Source: Haloarcula regularis
GTDB lineage: Archaea; Halobacteriota; Halobacteria; Halobacteriales; Haloarculaceae
NCBI RefSeq assembly: GCF_029338315.1
Contig: NZ_CP119794.1
Coordinates: 62,001-126,000, forward strand
DNA length: 64,000 bases
Reading direction: 5' to 3'
The first letter of the stretch is position 1; every line of letters starts with the position of its first letter. Below the pieces are notes generated by a model. The model was not told the origin of the DNA, ran no database searches, and worked only from the letters and a program-made list of their open reading frames with translations. Below, one piece after another: positions 40,197 through 48,743 of this stretch. The position numbers and the translations under genes were made by a program.

Positions 40197-41713
40197 CTAC
40201 TCTGCGAACGACTCTGAGAGTTGTTTCAGGTCCGACGTAATCTGGAAGACCTTTGCCGACTGCTGTTCGCTGGATTTCGCGATCTCGTGTATCTCGTCGT
40301 CGATCTCAGCGACTCTCTCGGCGGTCTCGTCGATTTTCGTGGCCACCTCCTCTGCGGACCGGGCTTGTTGGTCTGTCGCTTCAGACACCTCTTTGGTCCC
40401 GTGTGCAGCATCCGTAACGACGTCGGCGATCTCGTTGAGCTGGTTCATCGCCCGTTCCGCGTTCTCGACGCCATCGTCGATCGTTGCGATAGTCGCCTCG
40501 GCGTTCGTGACCGTCTGGTCGATCACCTCCTGGATATCGGCTATCGTCGCGTCGATCTCCTGTGCCTGCTGTTGGGACTCCTCGGCGAGGCTCTTGACTT
40601 CGTCGGCGACGACGGCGAATCCGGATCCGGCTTCACCCGCTCGGGCAGCCTCTATCGAGGCGTTCAGCGCCAGCATATTCGTCTGGTCGGCGATGTCGTT
40701 GATGACCTCTGCCACGTCGCTAATCTGTTCCGTTCGCTCTTGCAGTTCGATGATGCTCTCCTTGATTTCTCGCCCTCTTCCTCGATCGACTCCAGATCCT
40801 CGACTGCTTCCTCGGCGGACTCTTGCCCCTCTGACGCGACCGTCGAGGCACGTTCACTGACCGACTCCACGCGGTCGGCAGTCGCGGCAATTTCCTCGAT
40901 AGTCGCACTCAAGTTCGACATCTCATCCTGGATCTGTGAGACGTTCTCCGCCTCCGTCTCTGTCAAATCCGCGATCTCGTTGCTTCCAGCGGTCACCTCC
41001 CCAGCCAAGTTTTTGAGTTCGTCGACACCATCGCGTGAGCCGTCGGCGATCTCCCGGCGGCGTTCCAGCTCGTCCTCATATACTGCTTCTCGGGTACGAA
41101 CGAACGACTCGACGATCGCTTGCCGGTCCAGAGTGAGCAACTTCGCCGCCGACTCCAGCGCCTCGTTGTTGGTCTGGATCTCGTCTCGCACCTCTTGGAC
41201 GGTCGATTCCTCGACACCTGCTGCATCGAGAATCTCACTCACCGCTTCTTGGGTTCGGTCGGATGTCGCCTCCACGAGAATCTCGAAGTTGGAGTGTTGC
41301 TGCCCGAGATAGAACGGGACCGGTATCTCAGATTCATCGAGGAACGTGCCGAGACCGGCCCGTGTCCTGAAATAGGACTCACCGTAGTCTCCGGAGACGA
41401 GCGAATCGAGATACGCACGCTGAATCTCGGCATAGTCATCGCTATCGATCGAGGACTCGTCGACCGCACCAGAGACGGTCTCATCCGAGTCCTCACTCGG
41501 ACGGACCGCTTCGTCGAGGGTGTCGATCGCAGGAAGGGACGACGCAAGCGCCCGAAGCCGCCTCACATCGCTGTCATCGAATCCGACAGCCGCTTTCAAC
41601 CGCTGTATCCTGGCAGGGGAGAAGTCAAGTTGTTCGACTGTCTCTCCAACTTCCAGGTGTTCGCGCAAAGCATCGTCTCCCGTCGTTTCGTCTTCTTCCG
41701 GATTTGAGCTCAT
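40197..41713 (-). CDS. Soluble methyl-accepting chemotaxis transducer with globin-like sensor (frameshifted)
   Basis: ATG at 41713; no membrane helix or HAMP domain. Residues ~25-190 resemble the protoglobin sensor of HemAT ([19 protein letters not shown], then PVPFYLGQQ), but the spot where HemAT has its proximal His reads [11 protein letters not shown], so haem ligation looks lost. The C-terminal signalling helix follows the frame break (~40772, one base missing) and has the tip motif [25 protein letters not shown], split by position only. Reconstructed about 505 residues. 51 bp downstream of a hemerythrin gene on the same strand. Confidence 0.85.
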
Positions 41714-41764
41714 AAAAAAGGATGGTGGGTTCTGTGTTCCTCCTGTTTCCTGATCGTGACCGAA

Positions 41765-42235
41765 TTACTGGAAGGTCGACTCGTCGATCTCGTGGGTGCC
41801 AAAGTCGTAGGTGTCGACCTCGGAGTCGTAATAGTCGCCGTAACTCTGGTCCTGATCGCCGCCTGCGATATGGGAGTCCAGCCAGTCGCGGGCGAACTCG
41901 AGGACCTCCATCGTGATGTACTCGCCGTTCTCGTGCTTTTCACGCAGCTCGGTGACTTTCGCTGCGAACTCCTCGTGCATCTCCTGGTGGCCAAAGAAGC
42001 ACTCGGAGCAGTCGTCTGCGAACCCACAGCCCTCCATGAACTCCTCCTCGTCACTGAAGTGGTACTCCGTGTAGCGCTCGAGCTCCCGCAGGACGTCGCC
42101 GAGTTCTTCCTCTGCTCGGCCCTCCTCCATCGCTTCGTGAAGCTTGTTCAGCACCTCGAAGAGCCGCTTGTGCTGCTTGTCGTATCGTTCGATTCCGGTA
42201 CTGTAGCGTCGGTCGTCCCACTCGATCAGGGGCAT
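41765..42235 (-). CDS. Bacteriohemerythrin
   Basis: 156 residues from ATG 42235. Non-haem di-iron O2-binding four-helix bundle. All expected ligands are visible: H22 (YDKQHKRLF), H59 and E63 (YHFSDEEE), H83 and H87 (FGHQEMHEEF), H122 and D127 (DSHIAGGDQ). The spacings match hemerythrin. A short acidic/Tyr-rich C-terminal tail is unusual. TATA box at 42257-42268. Next gene downstream is a soluble transducer, so an oxygen sensing or delivery role for chemotaxis is an inference from context. Confidence 0.92.
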   Translation of the reverse strand: MPLIEWDDRRYSTGIERYDKQHKRLFEVLNKLHEAMEEGRAEEELGDVLRELERYTEYHFSDEEEFMEGCGFADDCSECFFGHQEMHEEFAAKVTELREKHENGEYITMEVLEFARDWLDSHIAGGDQDQSYGDYYDSEVDTYDFGTHEIDESTFQ

Positions 42236-42256
42236 ATTCTGAACGTCAGCACTGTT

Positions 42257-42268
42257 GTAATAAAATAC
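42257..42268 (-). promoter_or_regulatory. TATA-type promoter of hemerythrin-transducer pair
   Basis: Minus-strand GTATTTTATTAC about 25 bp before the hemerythrin ATG. Confidence 0.55.
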
Positions 42269-42659
42269 CCGCTCGGGTTCCCATTCGATGGGAACATTTG
42301 ATTTTCTAACAATTCTGAGAACTGCGGAAAAAATGTCGGTTCCACACCGACGGGTCCCAGCGAATCCTCGATGCGGAAGCCGGGCCACTGTCTCTCGTCC
42401 CGACACCGATGGTGTCCGCCATGGTCCGTCAGCCGGGCGAGGCTGCCCCGTCACATGCCTCACGCGTCGCGGTGAGACATTTCCTTTCGTCTCTTACGAA
42501 ATACTCCGTTCCGGAGACGACTGATCGAAGTCAGTCACCCACTGGGGAGCCAGCAGTACCGGTCGGCGTGGAAACCTACGGTACTGGACAGACAGGCCAC
42601 GGAGGATTGCTTCGAGGTGCCCGGTGCACGTCGTGTCGGACTTCGGGGGAACGGTCGAG
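42269..42659. other. Gene-free stretch between hemerythrin and tRNA-Thr
   Basis: No convincing gene. A small perfect hairpin GTCGGT-TCCAC-ACCGAC is at 42335-42351 after an A-run. The rest shows no repeat or RNA I can identify. Confidence 0.4.
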
Positions 42660-42733
42660 AGCCAGGGGTGGGATTTGAACCCACGAACTCTCGATTACAA
42701 GTCGAGTGCTTGGACCACCCAAGCTCCCCTGGC
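42660..42733 (-). tRNA. tRNA-Thr(TGT)
   Basis: Minus strand: GCCAGGG (42733-42727) pairs with CCCTGGC (42667-42661). Anticodon arm CTCGA-CTTGTAA-TCGAG gives TGT; T-arm GTGGGTTCAAATCCCAC. 74 nt, class I, no encoded CCA. Confidence 0.94.
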
Positions 42734-42765
42734 GCGTTCGCGTACGGTGATTGCGGGGGGACCGT

Positions 42766-43233
42766 TTAGAGAGTATCGTTTTCTACCGACTTCTCCAGTT
42801 CGACGCGGTGGTCGGTGTAGCCGTGCCTGCGGTAGAACCGGCGCGCGTCCTCGTTGCTGGCCATCATCTCGAGCGTGACCGTGTCGACGCCGTCGTCGGC
42901 CAGTCGGCCCTCGGCGGCCGACAGCAGCGCCGAGCCGATGCCCCGTCCGCGGTGGTCGGGCCGGACGTAGATGTTCTCGATCGAGCCCTGCCGGACGTCC
43001 TGACGGTAGCGCCCCTGGCGGACGGTGAACATCACGAACCCGACGATCTCCTCGTCGACAGTCGCCACCAGCACGGACTCGCCGACGATTCGACCGGCGA
43101 TAGACTCGCGGATGTTCGTCCGGTTGGCCGCTGCCAGCAGGTGGGACCCGTGGGCTCGCTGGTCGCTCGCGAGGTCGACCCACAGGTCGACGACGGTCTC
43201 GGTCTCACCCGTCGTGGCGGTCCGGATTTCCAC
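42766..43233 (-). CDS. GNAT family N-acetyltransferase
   Basis: 155 residues from a GTG at 43233 (VEIRTATTGETETVVDLW). The longer frame to 43305 would overlap the next gene, so the internal GTG is preferred. GNAT core: ESVLVATVDEEIVGFVMF, then IENIYVRPDHRGRGIGSALL (acetyl-CoA loop) and LEMMASNEDARRFYRRHGY. Cytoplasmic. Substrate unknown. Located 32 bp upstream of tRNA-Thr on the same strand. Confidence 0.85.
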   Translation of the reverse strand: MEIRTATTGETETVVDLWVDLASDQRAHGSHLLAAANRTNIRESIAGRIVGESVLVATVDEEIVGFVMFTVRQGRYRQDVRQGSIENIYVRPDHRGRGIGSALLSAAEGRLADDGVDTVTLEMMASNEDARRFYRRHGYTDHRVELEKSVENDTL

Positions 43234-43282
43234 ACCCGAAGTGCGTGTCGAACGGGGAAAACGATTTGGTCGGCTGGAGGCC

Positions 43283-43858
43283 TCAGACGTCACGACAGTC
43301 GGCACAGAGCAACTGGCCGTTGAACGACGAGAGGTTCTGTGTCAGCGTCCCGCAGGCCGAACAGATGCCCTGGTCGTCGAAGTTGTCCTCGGCGATGGAG
43401 TCGGTCCCGTCGGTCGTGGCCGCCCGGCCCGTCGTCGCCATCTGTTCGGCCGTCTCGACGGGTGCTGTCGTCTCGCCCTCCAGCAACGACGTCGAGAGGA
43501 TGTCGCTCGCCGTCAGCGTGCCCAGCGGTTCCCCCTCCTCGACGACGAGCAACCAGGACGCAGCGAGCGTGGCCATCTTATCTCGCGCCTCGGGGAGCCG
43601 TGCGTCCGGGCCGATAGCCGGAAGCGACTCGTTCATCACCTCGCCGACTGTCGCCGAGTCCGTCGCCACCTCGCCTACGACGTGTGCGAGGATGTCGTCG
43701 CGGGTGACCCAGCCGACCGGATCGTTTCCGCGCAAGACCAGCACCGCCTCGTCGTCACTCCGTACCAACAACTCGGTCGTCTCGAGAAGATTGTCGGATT
43801 CGCTCGCACCGAGGAATTCCCGATCCATCACCTCCCGGACGGTCACGGAACCGTTCAT
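43283..43858 (-). CDS. CBS-domain protein with C-terminal zinc ribbon
   Basis: 191 residues from ATG 43858. Two CBS motifs (residues ~5-60: SVTVREVMDREFLGASESD; ~70-125: TVGEVMNESLPAI) form one Bateman module that would sense an adenine nucleotide. The C-terminus has CSACG...CADC (about 168-189), a rubredoxin/zinc-ribbon pair. Zinc ribbon plus CBS suggests a regulator that contacts nucleic acid or protein. TATA box at 43881-43891. Confidence 0.85.
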   Translation of the reverse strand: MNGSVTVREVMDREFLGASESDNLLETTELLVRSDDEAVLVLRGNDPVGWVTRDDILAHVVGEVATDSATVGEVMNESLPAIGPDARLPEARDKMATLAASWLLVVEEGEPLGTLTASDILSTSLLEGETTAPVETAEQMATTGRAATTDGTDSIAEDNFDDQGICSACGTLTQNLSSFNGQLLCADCRDV

Positions 43859-43880
43859 GCGAGGGTGTACCACACGACGA

Positions 43881-43891
43881 GTCTAAAAGAT
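43881..43891 (-). promoter_or_regulatory. TATA-type promoter of CBS/zinc-ribbon gene
   Basis: Minus-strand ATCTTTTAGAC about 23 bp before the ATG at 43858. Confidence 0.5.
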
Positions 43892-43937
43892 ACCCCCAGT
43901 ACGCTTATGCCACGTCCATCCCTAGTGTGCTAGTCGT

Positions 43938-44699
43938 TCAGTCTTCGATGGTGACTGGCTCGCCCGTCGCCCGACAGTGTTCCAGGGCGTGTTTGGCGTC
44001 CATGCCGGCATCGGCGGCCGTCCGCCCATCGCCGACCCCGACCTTGAGCTCGACGTCGACCGTCTCCCGGACGTGTTCGATAGCGTCCTCGTAGTCGCGC
44101 CGGCCGAGCGAGGGGCAGACGGCGATGACGTTGTCCCCGCCGACGAAGAAGGAAAGCGAGTCGTGGCTCTCGCGCATGTACTTCATCAGCGCGGCGTAGC
44201 CCTGTTCGATGCGGATGAACGTGTCGAACTCGTTGAGCTGGTCGGTGTACTTCTCGGTGGCGTCGTCGACGTCGAAGTGCGCCAGCTGGACGTCCGTCCC
44301 GGTCCGGAACTCCTCGTCGATGGTCTGGCCCCGCAGGACCTCGCGGCGGCCCTTGTCCTGTGCGCTCCCGGCTGCCTGGAGTTGCTCCGTCGCCGTGCCC
44401 AGCGCCGAGGCAGGCGTCGTCCCCGTCGCGACCGAGAGGCTCATCGAGACTGGGTAGCGGTTCCCCACGGACTCCTGGATGAGGGCGTGGTCGTCCATGT
44501 CCAGGCCGTTCGTGACGGCGATCATGTTGTCGAACCTGGAGAAGAAGATGTAGCCGTCCCGGTTGCCAAACAGCTGCGCGAGGTCGGCATACAGTCGCGA
44601 CTGCATCGTCTGGAGGTCGACTTCGCGCCGCGGCTCAGGCGTCACCGTCCACGGGCCGTAGTTGTCGATTTGGATGTGCGTAACCTGCGTATTCGTCAC
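43938..44699 (-). CDS. arfA: GTP cyclohydrolase III (archaeal ArfA)
   Basis: 253 residues. Converts GTP to the formylamino pyrimidine FAPy, first step of archaeal riboflavin and F420 biosynthesis. Starts MTNTQVTHIQIDNYGPWTVTPEPRRE (in parts) with LQTMQSRLYADLAQLF; two tandem cyclase-like ferredoxin folds with GGDNVIAVCPS near residue 185 and VGVGDGRTAADAG near the end. Size and pattern match the MJ0145 family. 27 bp after the upstream wHTH gene. Confidence 0.93.
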   Translation of the reverse strand: MTNTQVTHIQIDNYGPWTVTPEPRREVDLQTMQSRLYADLAQLFGNRDGYIFFSRFDNMIAVTNGLDMDDHALIQESVGNRYPVSMSLSVATGTTPASALGTATEQLQAAGSAQDKGRREVLRGQTIDEEFRTGTDVQLAHFDVDDATEKYTDQLNEFDTFIRIEQGYAALMKYMRESHDSLSFFVGGDNVIAVCPSLGRRDYEDAIEHVRETVDVELKVGVGDGRTAADAGMDAKHALEHCRATGEPVTIED

Positions 44700-44726
44700 T
44701 GTCGGTAGCCGCTTGTCGACGCTCGG

Positions 44727-45080
44727 CTATTGGTCTGTCGGAATCGGCCGCTCGCCGTCGGGGAGCACGTCCGGGCGGCGCAACTCGACGGTGCCGACCA
44801 TGGAGTCGTAGGCCACGACGCCGGTGGCGGTCAGCTTTGGGAGGTGGTCCCGGTACAGTTCCGCCCGGACCGCGTCGACCTCGTCGTCCGGAACCTCCGC
44901 CTCGGGCACGTTCCGCTCCGTTGCGAGCACCGCCCTGGCGAGGTCGCCGACGACCACCGGTCTGTCGCGCCGGTCGAGAATCTCCAGCGCCCGCCGTCGC
45001 CGCTCGTCCGCGAGCAGGTCAGCGACGACGTCCGGCGGTAGCGGTCCGTCCCGTTCCGTATCGGGGTCCTGTGTCGCCAT
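44727..45080 (-). CDS. Small winged-helix protein (DUF7344-like)
   Basis: 117 residues from ATG 45080. Haloarchaeal regulator pattern: LADERRRRALEILDRRDRPVVVGDLARAVL (helix-turn-helix), then VRAELYRDHLPKLTATGVVAYD and a wing with VELRRPDVLP. Likely a transcription regulator. TATA box at 45104-45114. Same strand as arfA (27-bp gap), so it may be co-transcribed and regulate it. Confidence 0.8.
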   Translation of the reverse strand: MATQDPDTERDGPLPPDVVADLLADERRRRALEILDRRDRPVVVGDLARAVLATERNVPEAEVPDDEVDAVRAELYRDHLPKLTATGVVAYDSMVGTVELRRPDVLPDGERPIPTDQ

Positions 45081-45088
45081 GGTACCAG

Positions 45089-45704
45089 CTACAGCGTACC
45101 AGCATAAGTATGTAGTGCGGTCACATACCACACGAGAAGTCTCCCGGTGAGCTGCTCCAGCCGGTCCGTCGTCATCGCGTAACAGGTGCGCGTCTCGCCG
45201 TCGAGCATCGCCGTGGCGGCTCGGAAGTGAATCGCCCGTCCCGGCTGGATGAACGCCTCCTCGAGGCCGTCGATGGCGGTCGCGTGCCCTCTGATGAGCC
45301 GCGCGGGAATCGCCCACTCGAAGGCCCCGTCGTCCGTCCGGACTAGCGGCGTGGTGGTCACCTCCCGGTAGTGCTCGCGCTCGAGCGTCCCTTGGCCATC
45401 ACGAGGACGTTCGCGTCCCCCGGAGGTACCAGTGAAGGCGCTGTCCGTCGGCCAGGTTGCCCCCGAAGAGCGCGTCGGGACGTTTTGGCGGCTCGGGCAT
45501 CGACTCGGTGGGCGTCGCTTCGACGTCCTCGGATGTCGCGGCGGGCGGGTCCATCTCGGCGACCGTCTCGGGATCGGTGTCGTCGGAAGTCGGCGACGGG
45601 TACGCCCACTCCCCGCTCTCCTCGGCGACGTCGGCGGGCGGCTCGTCCACAAGGGCACTCGTGGCTAACTGAAGGATAACTCCACCTGCCACGACCCGGC
45701 GCAC
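45089..45704 (-). pseudogene. Unknown protein gene with two frame breaks
   Basis: Frame A from the GTG at 45704 gives an acidic Pro-rich N-terminal part ending DALFGGNLADGQRLHWYLRG. At about 45419 (a C/G run) the sense passes to frame C for GDANVLVMAKG, then at about 45388 to frame B for TLEREHYREVTTTPLV through GRLLVWYVTA. Two one-base deletions would reconstruct a protein of about 205 residues. The joined protein reads smoothly, so either the sequence has two errors or the gene decayed recently. Start codon and function uncertain. Confidence 0.55.
45102..45114 (-). promoter_or_regulatory. TATA-type promoter of the small wHTH gene
   Basis: Minus-strand TACATACTTATGC about 25 bp before the ATG at 45080; it overlaps the 3' end of the broken gene upstream. 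Confidence 0.45.
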
Positions 45705-45749
45705 GGGTCGCGGGGTCCGCGTCGAGACACTCTCCGGAGCAACGCGTGC

Positions 45750-46048
45750 TCAGGCGTGCTCGAGGCGGTAGGGCCACCAGTCCGCCTCGCGGAGCGCCCG
45801 GCCGACCGCCTTGTGGAAGTCCGGGAAGTCCTCGAAGGACTCCTGGTCGACGTACTCGAAGATGTCTTCGACGCTGACGACCGTCTCGTAGTCGATGCGG
45901 ACCGGGTGGTCGCCGTACGCCTCGACGAACGCCGCCGCCTCGAGCGGGAAGTCCTCGTCCTCGTCGATTTCTTCGCAAGCACTGCGTGGCCGTACTTGCG
46001 CCGTCCTTCGCTACCTTCGTCCCCGTCCGGGTCGTGCGGCCAGTCCAT
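45750..46048 (-). CDS. Small haloarchaeal protein, possibly DUF5785 (frameshifted)
   Basis: ATG at 46048: MDWPHDPDGDEGSEGRRKYG, then HAVLAK. A one-base deletion near 45973 breaks the frame; restoring it gives EIDEDEDFPLEAAAFVEAYG, then DYETVVSVEDIFEYVD and a C-terminal ALREADWWPYRLEHA. About 99 residues, acidic, cytoplasmic. The DUF5785 assignment is from memory and tentative. Function unknown. Confidence 0.65.
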
Positions 46049-46100
46049 ACCGGACGGTGGGACACCGGCACAAAAAGGATTTCTCTCCCGCGGTCCGGGG

Positions 46101-47480
46101 TCAGAGCTCGAAGTCGGAGCCGCCGGGCCCGTCACCGCTTCCACGTCGCATCACTGCGAGCGCACCGAAGAACACGAGCAGTGCGACGGCCACGCCGCCC
46201 GCGACGAGCACCGTGTCGATGCCGAACACGGTCGCGGGGAGACCGGCCGGGAGGCCATCGCTGTCGCCGTCGCCGTCACCGTCGCCACCTGGCTGCGATA
46301 CCGTCCCGGTGTCGGTCCCTGGCTGGTCAGTGGGCTCGTCGGCGACCTGTGCCTCCGTGATGACGACGCTCCCGACGCTCCGGTCGTTCAGCGCGACCCG
46401 GTACTCGCCGGCGCTCGTGACGTCGGTCGCGAGCGTGACGGTCCGCTGCTGGCCCGGCGGAACTCTCGTGACGGAGGCGTTGGCCGACTCGCCGTTGACG
46501 GTCATCGTTGCCTCGTAGTCGCCGGCGACGCTGCCGCTGTTCGTCACGGCGGTCTCCACGACGATCCGGCGTCCGTCAGTCGTCGGGACGGTCCTGAGGT
46601 TCGTCTCCCCGACGTCGAAGACCGGCTGGATGGTCCCGAGGACCAGCGTGTCGAAGTTCGCCGCCCGCGCCTCGTAGACCACGGCGTCGGTCCGCTCGTC
46701 GACGACAGACGTCTCGAGTTCGGTCCAGGTCGACCCGTTCTGTGCGTACAGGGCGAGCGCGTCCGTCTCGATGCCGGCGTCACGAAGTGCTGTCCGATTC
46801 ACCGCGACCCGCATCCGCACCGCGTCGACGCCGCCGCTCGACCCGACCGTCACGACGCCCAGCACCGACGTCCCCTCGTCGTCCGGTAGCGTCACCGACG
46901 ACGCCGACGGGGTGGTGTACTCGGTGACGCGCTGGGTGAACCGGTCCTCGCTCGCTTCGACCGTCCACCGTTCGATGGCGAACGAACGGTTCTCGGCCGC
47001 CGGTATGTCGATGTCGTAGGGGTCGGTCGTCGGGATGCCACCGGTCCGTATTGCCATGGACCGACTCGCATTTGTCTCGTTTGTCACCTGCGCTGTTGCG
47101 CGTTTTACGCGCACGATACCGATCTCCTCTTTATTAGCAGTGATCCGGTACGTCCCCGGGTTGTCGAAGACCACGGACTTCACGATCCGCGTGTCCGAGT
47201 CGCCGGGCACCACGACCCGCTCGCTCGCGATCTTCGTCCCGTTCCGCTGGATATCCACAGTAAGCCCGCCCCCGCTACTCCCGACGTTGACGACGCGTAC
47301 TGTGACGTTGAAGTCGTCACCGACCAGCGCCTCCGACGATTCGAGATGCCCGCCGGTGACGACGAGACTCGGTGCGGCTGCTGCCGTCCCGATAACCGCA
47401 CCCGCAACGAGCATGGCAACAGCACCGAACTGCAGTGCTCTTGTCAGGGTGTCGCCCGGGGACCGCTTCTGTCGGCTCAT
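46101..47480 (-). CDS. Cell-surface protein with CARDB-like domains and C-terminal anchor
   Basis: 459 residues from ATG 47480. N-terminal signal peptide (LQFGAVAMLVAGAVIGTAAAAP), then beta-sandwich domains rich in Thr/Val/Ser and N-glycosylation sequons (NVT, NGT, NAS), including VNVGSSGGGLTVDIQRNGTK and VTNSGSVAGDYEATMTVNGE. A Gly/Asp linker (GGDGDGDGDSDG) leads to a single membrane helix and a short basic/acidic tail. Function unknown; surface adhesion or structural role is an inference. Strong TATA box at 47505-47514. Confidence 0.82.
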   Translation of the reverse strand: MSRQKRSPGDTLTRALQFGAVAMLVAGAVIGTAAAAPSLVVTGGHLESSEALVGDDFNVTVRVVNVGSSGGGLTVDIQRNGTKIASERVVVPGDSDTRIVKSVVFDNPGTYRITANKEEIGIVRVKRATAQVTNETNASRSMAIRTGGIPTTDPYDIDIPAAENRSFAIERWTVEASEDRFTQRVTEYTTPSASSVTLPDDEGTSVLGVVTVGSSGGVDAVRMRVAVNRTALRDAGIETDALALYAQNGSTWTELETSVVDERTDAVVYEARAANFDTLVLGTIQPVFDVGETNLRTVPTTDGRRIVVETAVTNSGSVAGDYEATMTVNGESANASVTRVPPGQQRTVTLATDVTSAGEYRVALNDRSVGSVVITEAQVADEPTDQPGTDTGTVSQPGGDGDGDGDSDGLPAGLPATVFGIDTVLVAGGVAVALLVFFGALAVMRRGSGDGPGGSDFEL

Positions 47481-47504
47481 ATACGTGTTATGACCGGCAC
47501 CGTC

Positions 47505-47514
47505 CGTATAAAAC
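47505..47514 (-). promoter_or_regulatory. TATA-type promoter of surface-protein gene
   Basis: Minus-strand GTTTTATACG about 25 bp before the ATG at 47480. Confidence 0.6.
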
Positions 47515-47583
47515 TGCGTGATTGCTTCGGTCGACGTTTGAGCGACCATCTCGATGACCGTCGAGTCTATATCACGACTCGCA

Positions 47584-47825
47584 CGAGACGGTCCTGCTCG
47601 CGTCGCTGCGCGGTATGGGACTCGTCGGCTTCAAATCCAGGTGCACCGTTCACTGCTCACTGTCGTTCGCAGCAAAACGGTGGGGCTGGGATTTGAACCG
47701 AGCCGAGACGGTCCTGCTCGCTTCGCTGTGGGGCTGCGACTCGTCGGCTTCAAATCCCAGTTGACGTATTTGCCACTCGCGAGTTGCTCGTGGCAAAATA
47801 CGGTGGGGCTGGGATTTGAACCCAG
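47584..47825 (+). repeat. Imperfect tandem repeat carrying tRNA-Ser 3'-end sequence
   Basis: Two units of roughly 120 bp (47584-47702 and 47704-47825). Each opens with GAGACGGTCCTGCTCG, has ACTCGTCGGCTTCAAATCC about 35-40 bp later and closes with the same 22 bp, CGGTGGGGCTGGGATTTGAA plus CC, at 47678-47699 and 47801-47822. The second closing copy is the genuine 3' end of tRNA-Ser(TGA); the first is a partial duplicate. Such duplicates are left by site-specific integration or by tandem slippage. Confidence 0.7.
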
Positions 47826-47884
47826 GAATCCGTGAGGATACCTGCTTTCAAGGCAGGCGCAATAGGCCGCTCTGCCACCCCACC
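47801..47884 (-). tRNA. tRNA-Ser(TGA)
   Basis: Minus strand: GGTGGGG (47884-47878) pairs with CCCCACC (47808-47802); discriminator G. Anticodon arm CCTGC-CTTGAAA-GCAGG gives TGA; long variable arm; T-arm CTGGGTTCAAATCCCAG. 84 nt, class II. Confidence 0.95.
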
Positions 47885-47910
47885 GCAGTCGGCCCTACTG
47901 GACGATTCCT

Positions 47911-48663
47911 CTAAGGCCTGTCGGTCTCCCGGACGAGTTCGGGGCCCGCGCCCTCGTCGCGGACCTGGAGCCCGTACTGCTGGACGAGCGTGGTGGTCCG
48001 TGGTGGGACGACGCGGCCGGCCTGCCGCCGGGCCCGGAGTATCGGCACCGCGGTCCGGAGGTCCGCGCGCGTCTCGACGACCGGATTCGTCGGCAGGAAG
48101 TCGACATCGAGGCCGGCGTCGTCCGCCCGCTCGGTCAGCCTCTGGACGCTCGGCGTCGCGTACGCGTCGTCGAAGTCCACCGGATCGCCGAACCCGGCGA
48201 AGTACACCCGGCCGTCGATCGTCGGGCCGAGGACGGCGTCGCTGGACCGCAGTTTCATCGCGGCGCTGTCGATCTGCTGGCGGGCGAGCAGGGCGGCGGT
48301 CGGTTCGACGGCCGCGGCGGTGGCCACCGACTCCCGTTCGAGCAGGTGGGTCACGGTGTTCCCGACGCGGCCCGCGAACGTCGACCCGACCTGGACCTCG
48401 TAGCGGGCGTCGGCCGGCGACTCGAGTTCGGCGTCCAGCGTCTCTCGAATCGCGGCCTCGGGGTCGTCGACCCCAGGTACCTGGTCGGCCGGCCGGTAGT
48501 TGACCAGCAGGTCGGCGCCGCTGGACTCGACGGCCCGACAGACGTCGGCCAGCATGGCCGCGTAGAGGTCCGCGGCCTCGCGGTCAGACAGCAGTCCCCC
48601 GGCGAGGTCCTCGAGGACGGCGCCCTCGGCGGGCGGGTCTGCGAGGACTGCGACAGTGGTCAT
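47911..48663 (-). CDS. DUF2064-like nucleotide-sugar transferase-fold protein
   Basis: 250 residues from ATG 48663. The pattern VAVLADPPAEGAVLEDLAGG...DREAADLYAAMLADVCRAVESSGADLLVNY resembles DUF2064/CofC-like glycosyltransferase-A-fold proteins, and VLGPTIDGRVYFAGF fits the later strand. The lysine expected in the N-terminal loop of active members is absent, so catalysis is doubtful. Monocistronic, divergent from the CBS gene (80 bp apart). Confidence 0.6.
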   Translation of the reverse strand: MTTVAVLADPPAEGAVLEDLAGGLLSDREAADLYAAMLADVCRAVESSGADLLVNYRPADQVPGVDDPEAAIRETLDAELESPADARYEVQVGSTFAGRVGNTVTHLLERESVATAAAVEPTAALLARQQIDSAAMKLRSSDAVLGPTIDGRVYFAGFGDPVDFDDAYATPSVQRLTERADDAGLDVDFLPTNPVVETRADLRTAVPILRARRQAGRVVPPRTTTLVQQYGLQVRDEGAGPELVRETDRP

Positions 48664-48743
48664 ACTCGTCACTGGGACCCTCTCGTGTTTGTCGTTTGCG
48701 TTCGGCCCCCACTCTTTTTGGTCGTCTCCGCAGTTGTCCAGCC

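Noticed and set aside
47554..47835. 93-codon frame across the tRNA-derived repeats
   Set aside because: Translation repeats simply because the DNA repeats; it runs into tRNA-Ser.
47801..47884. tRNA-Ser(TGA) as attachment site of the 7-kb element
   Set aside because: The element's flanking repeat is the 36 bp in dinB; no tRNA sequence occurs at the element's right end.
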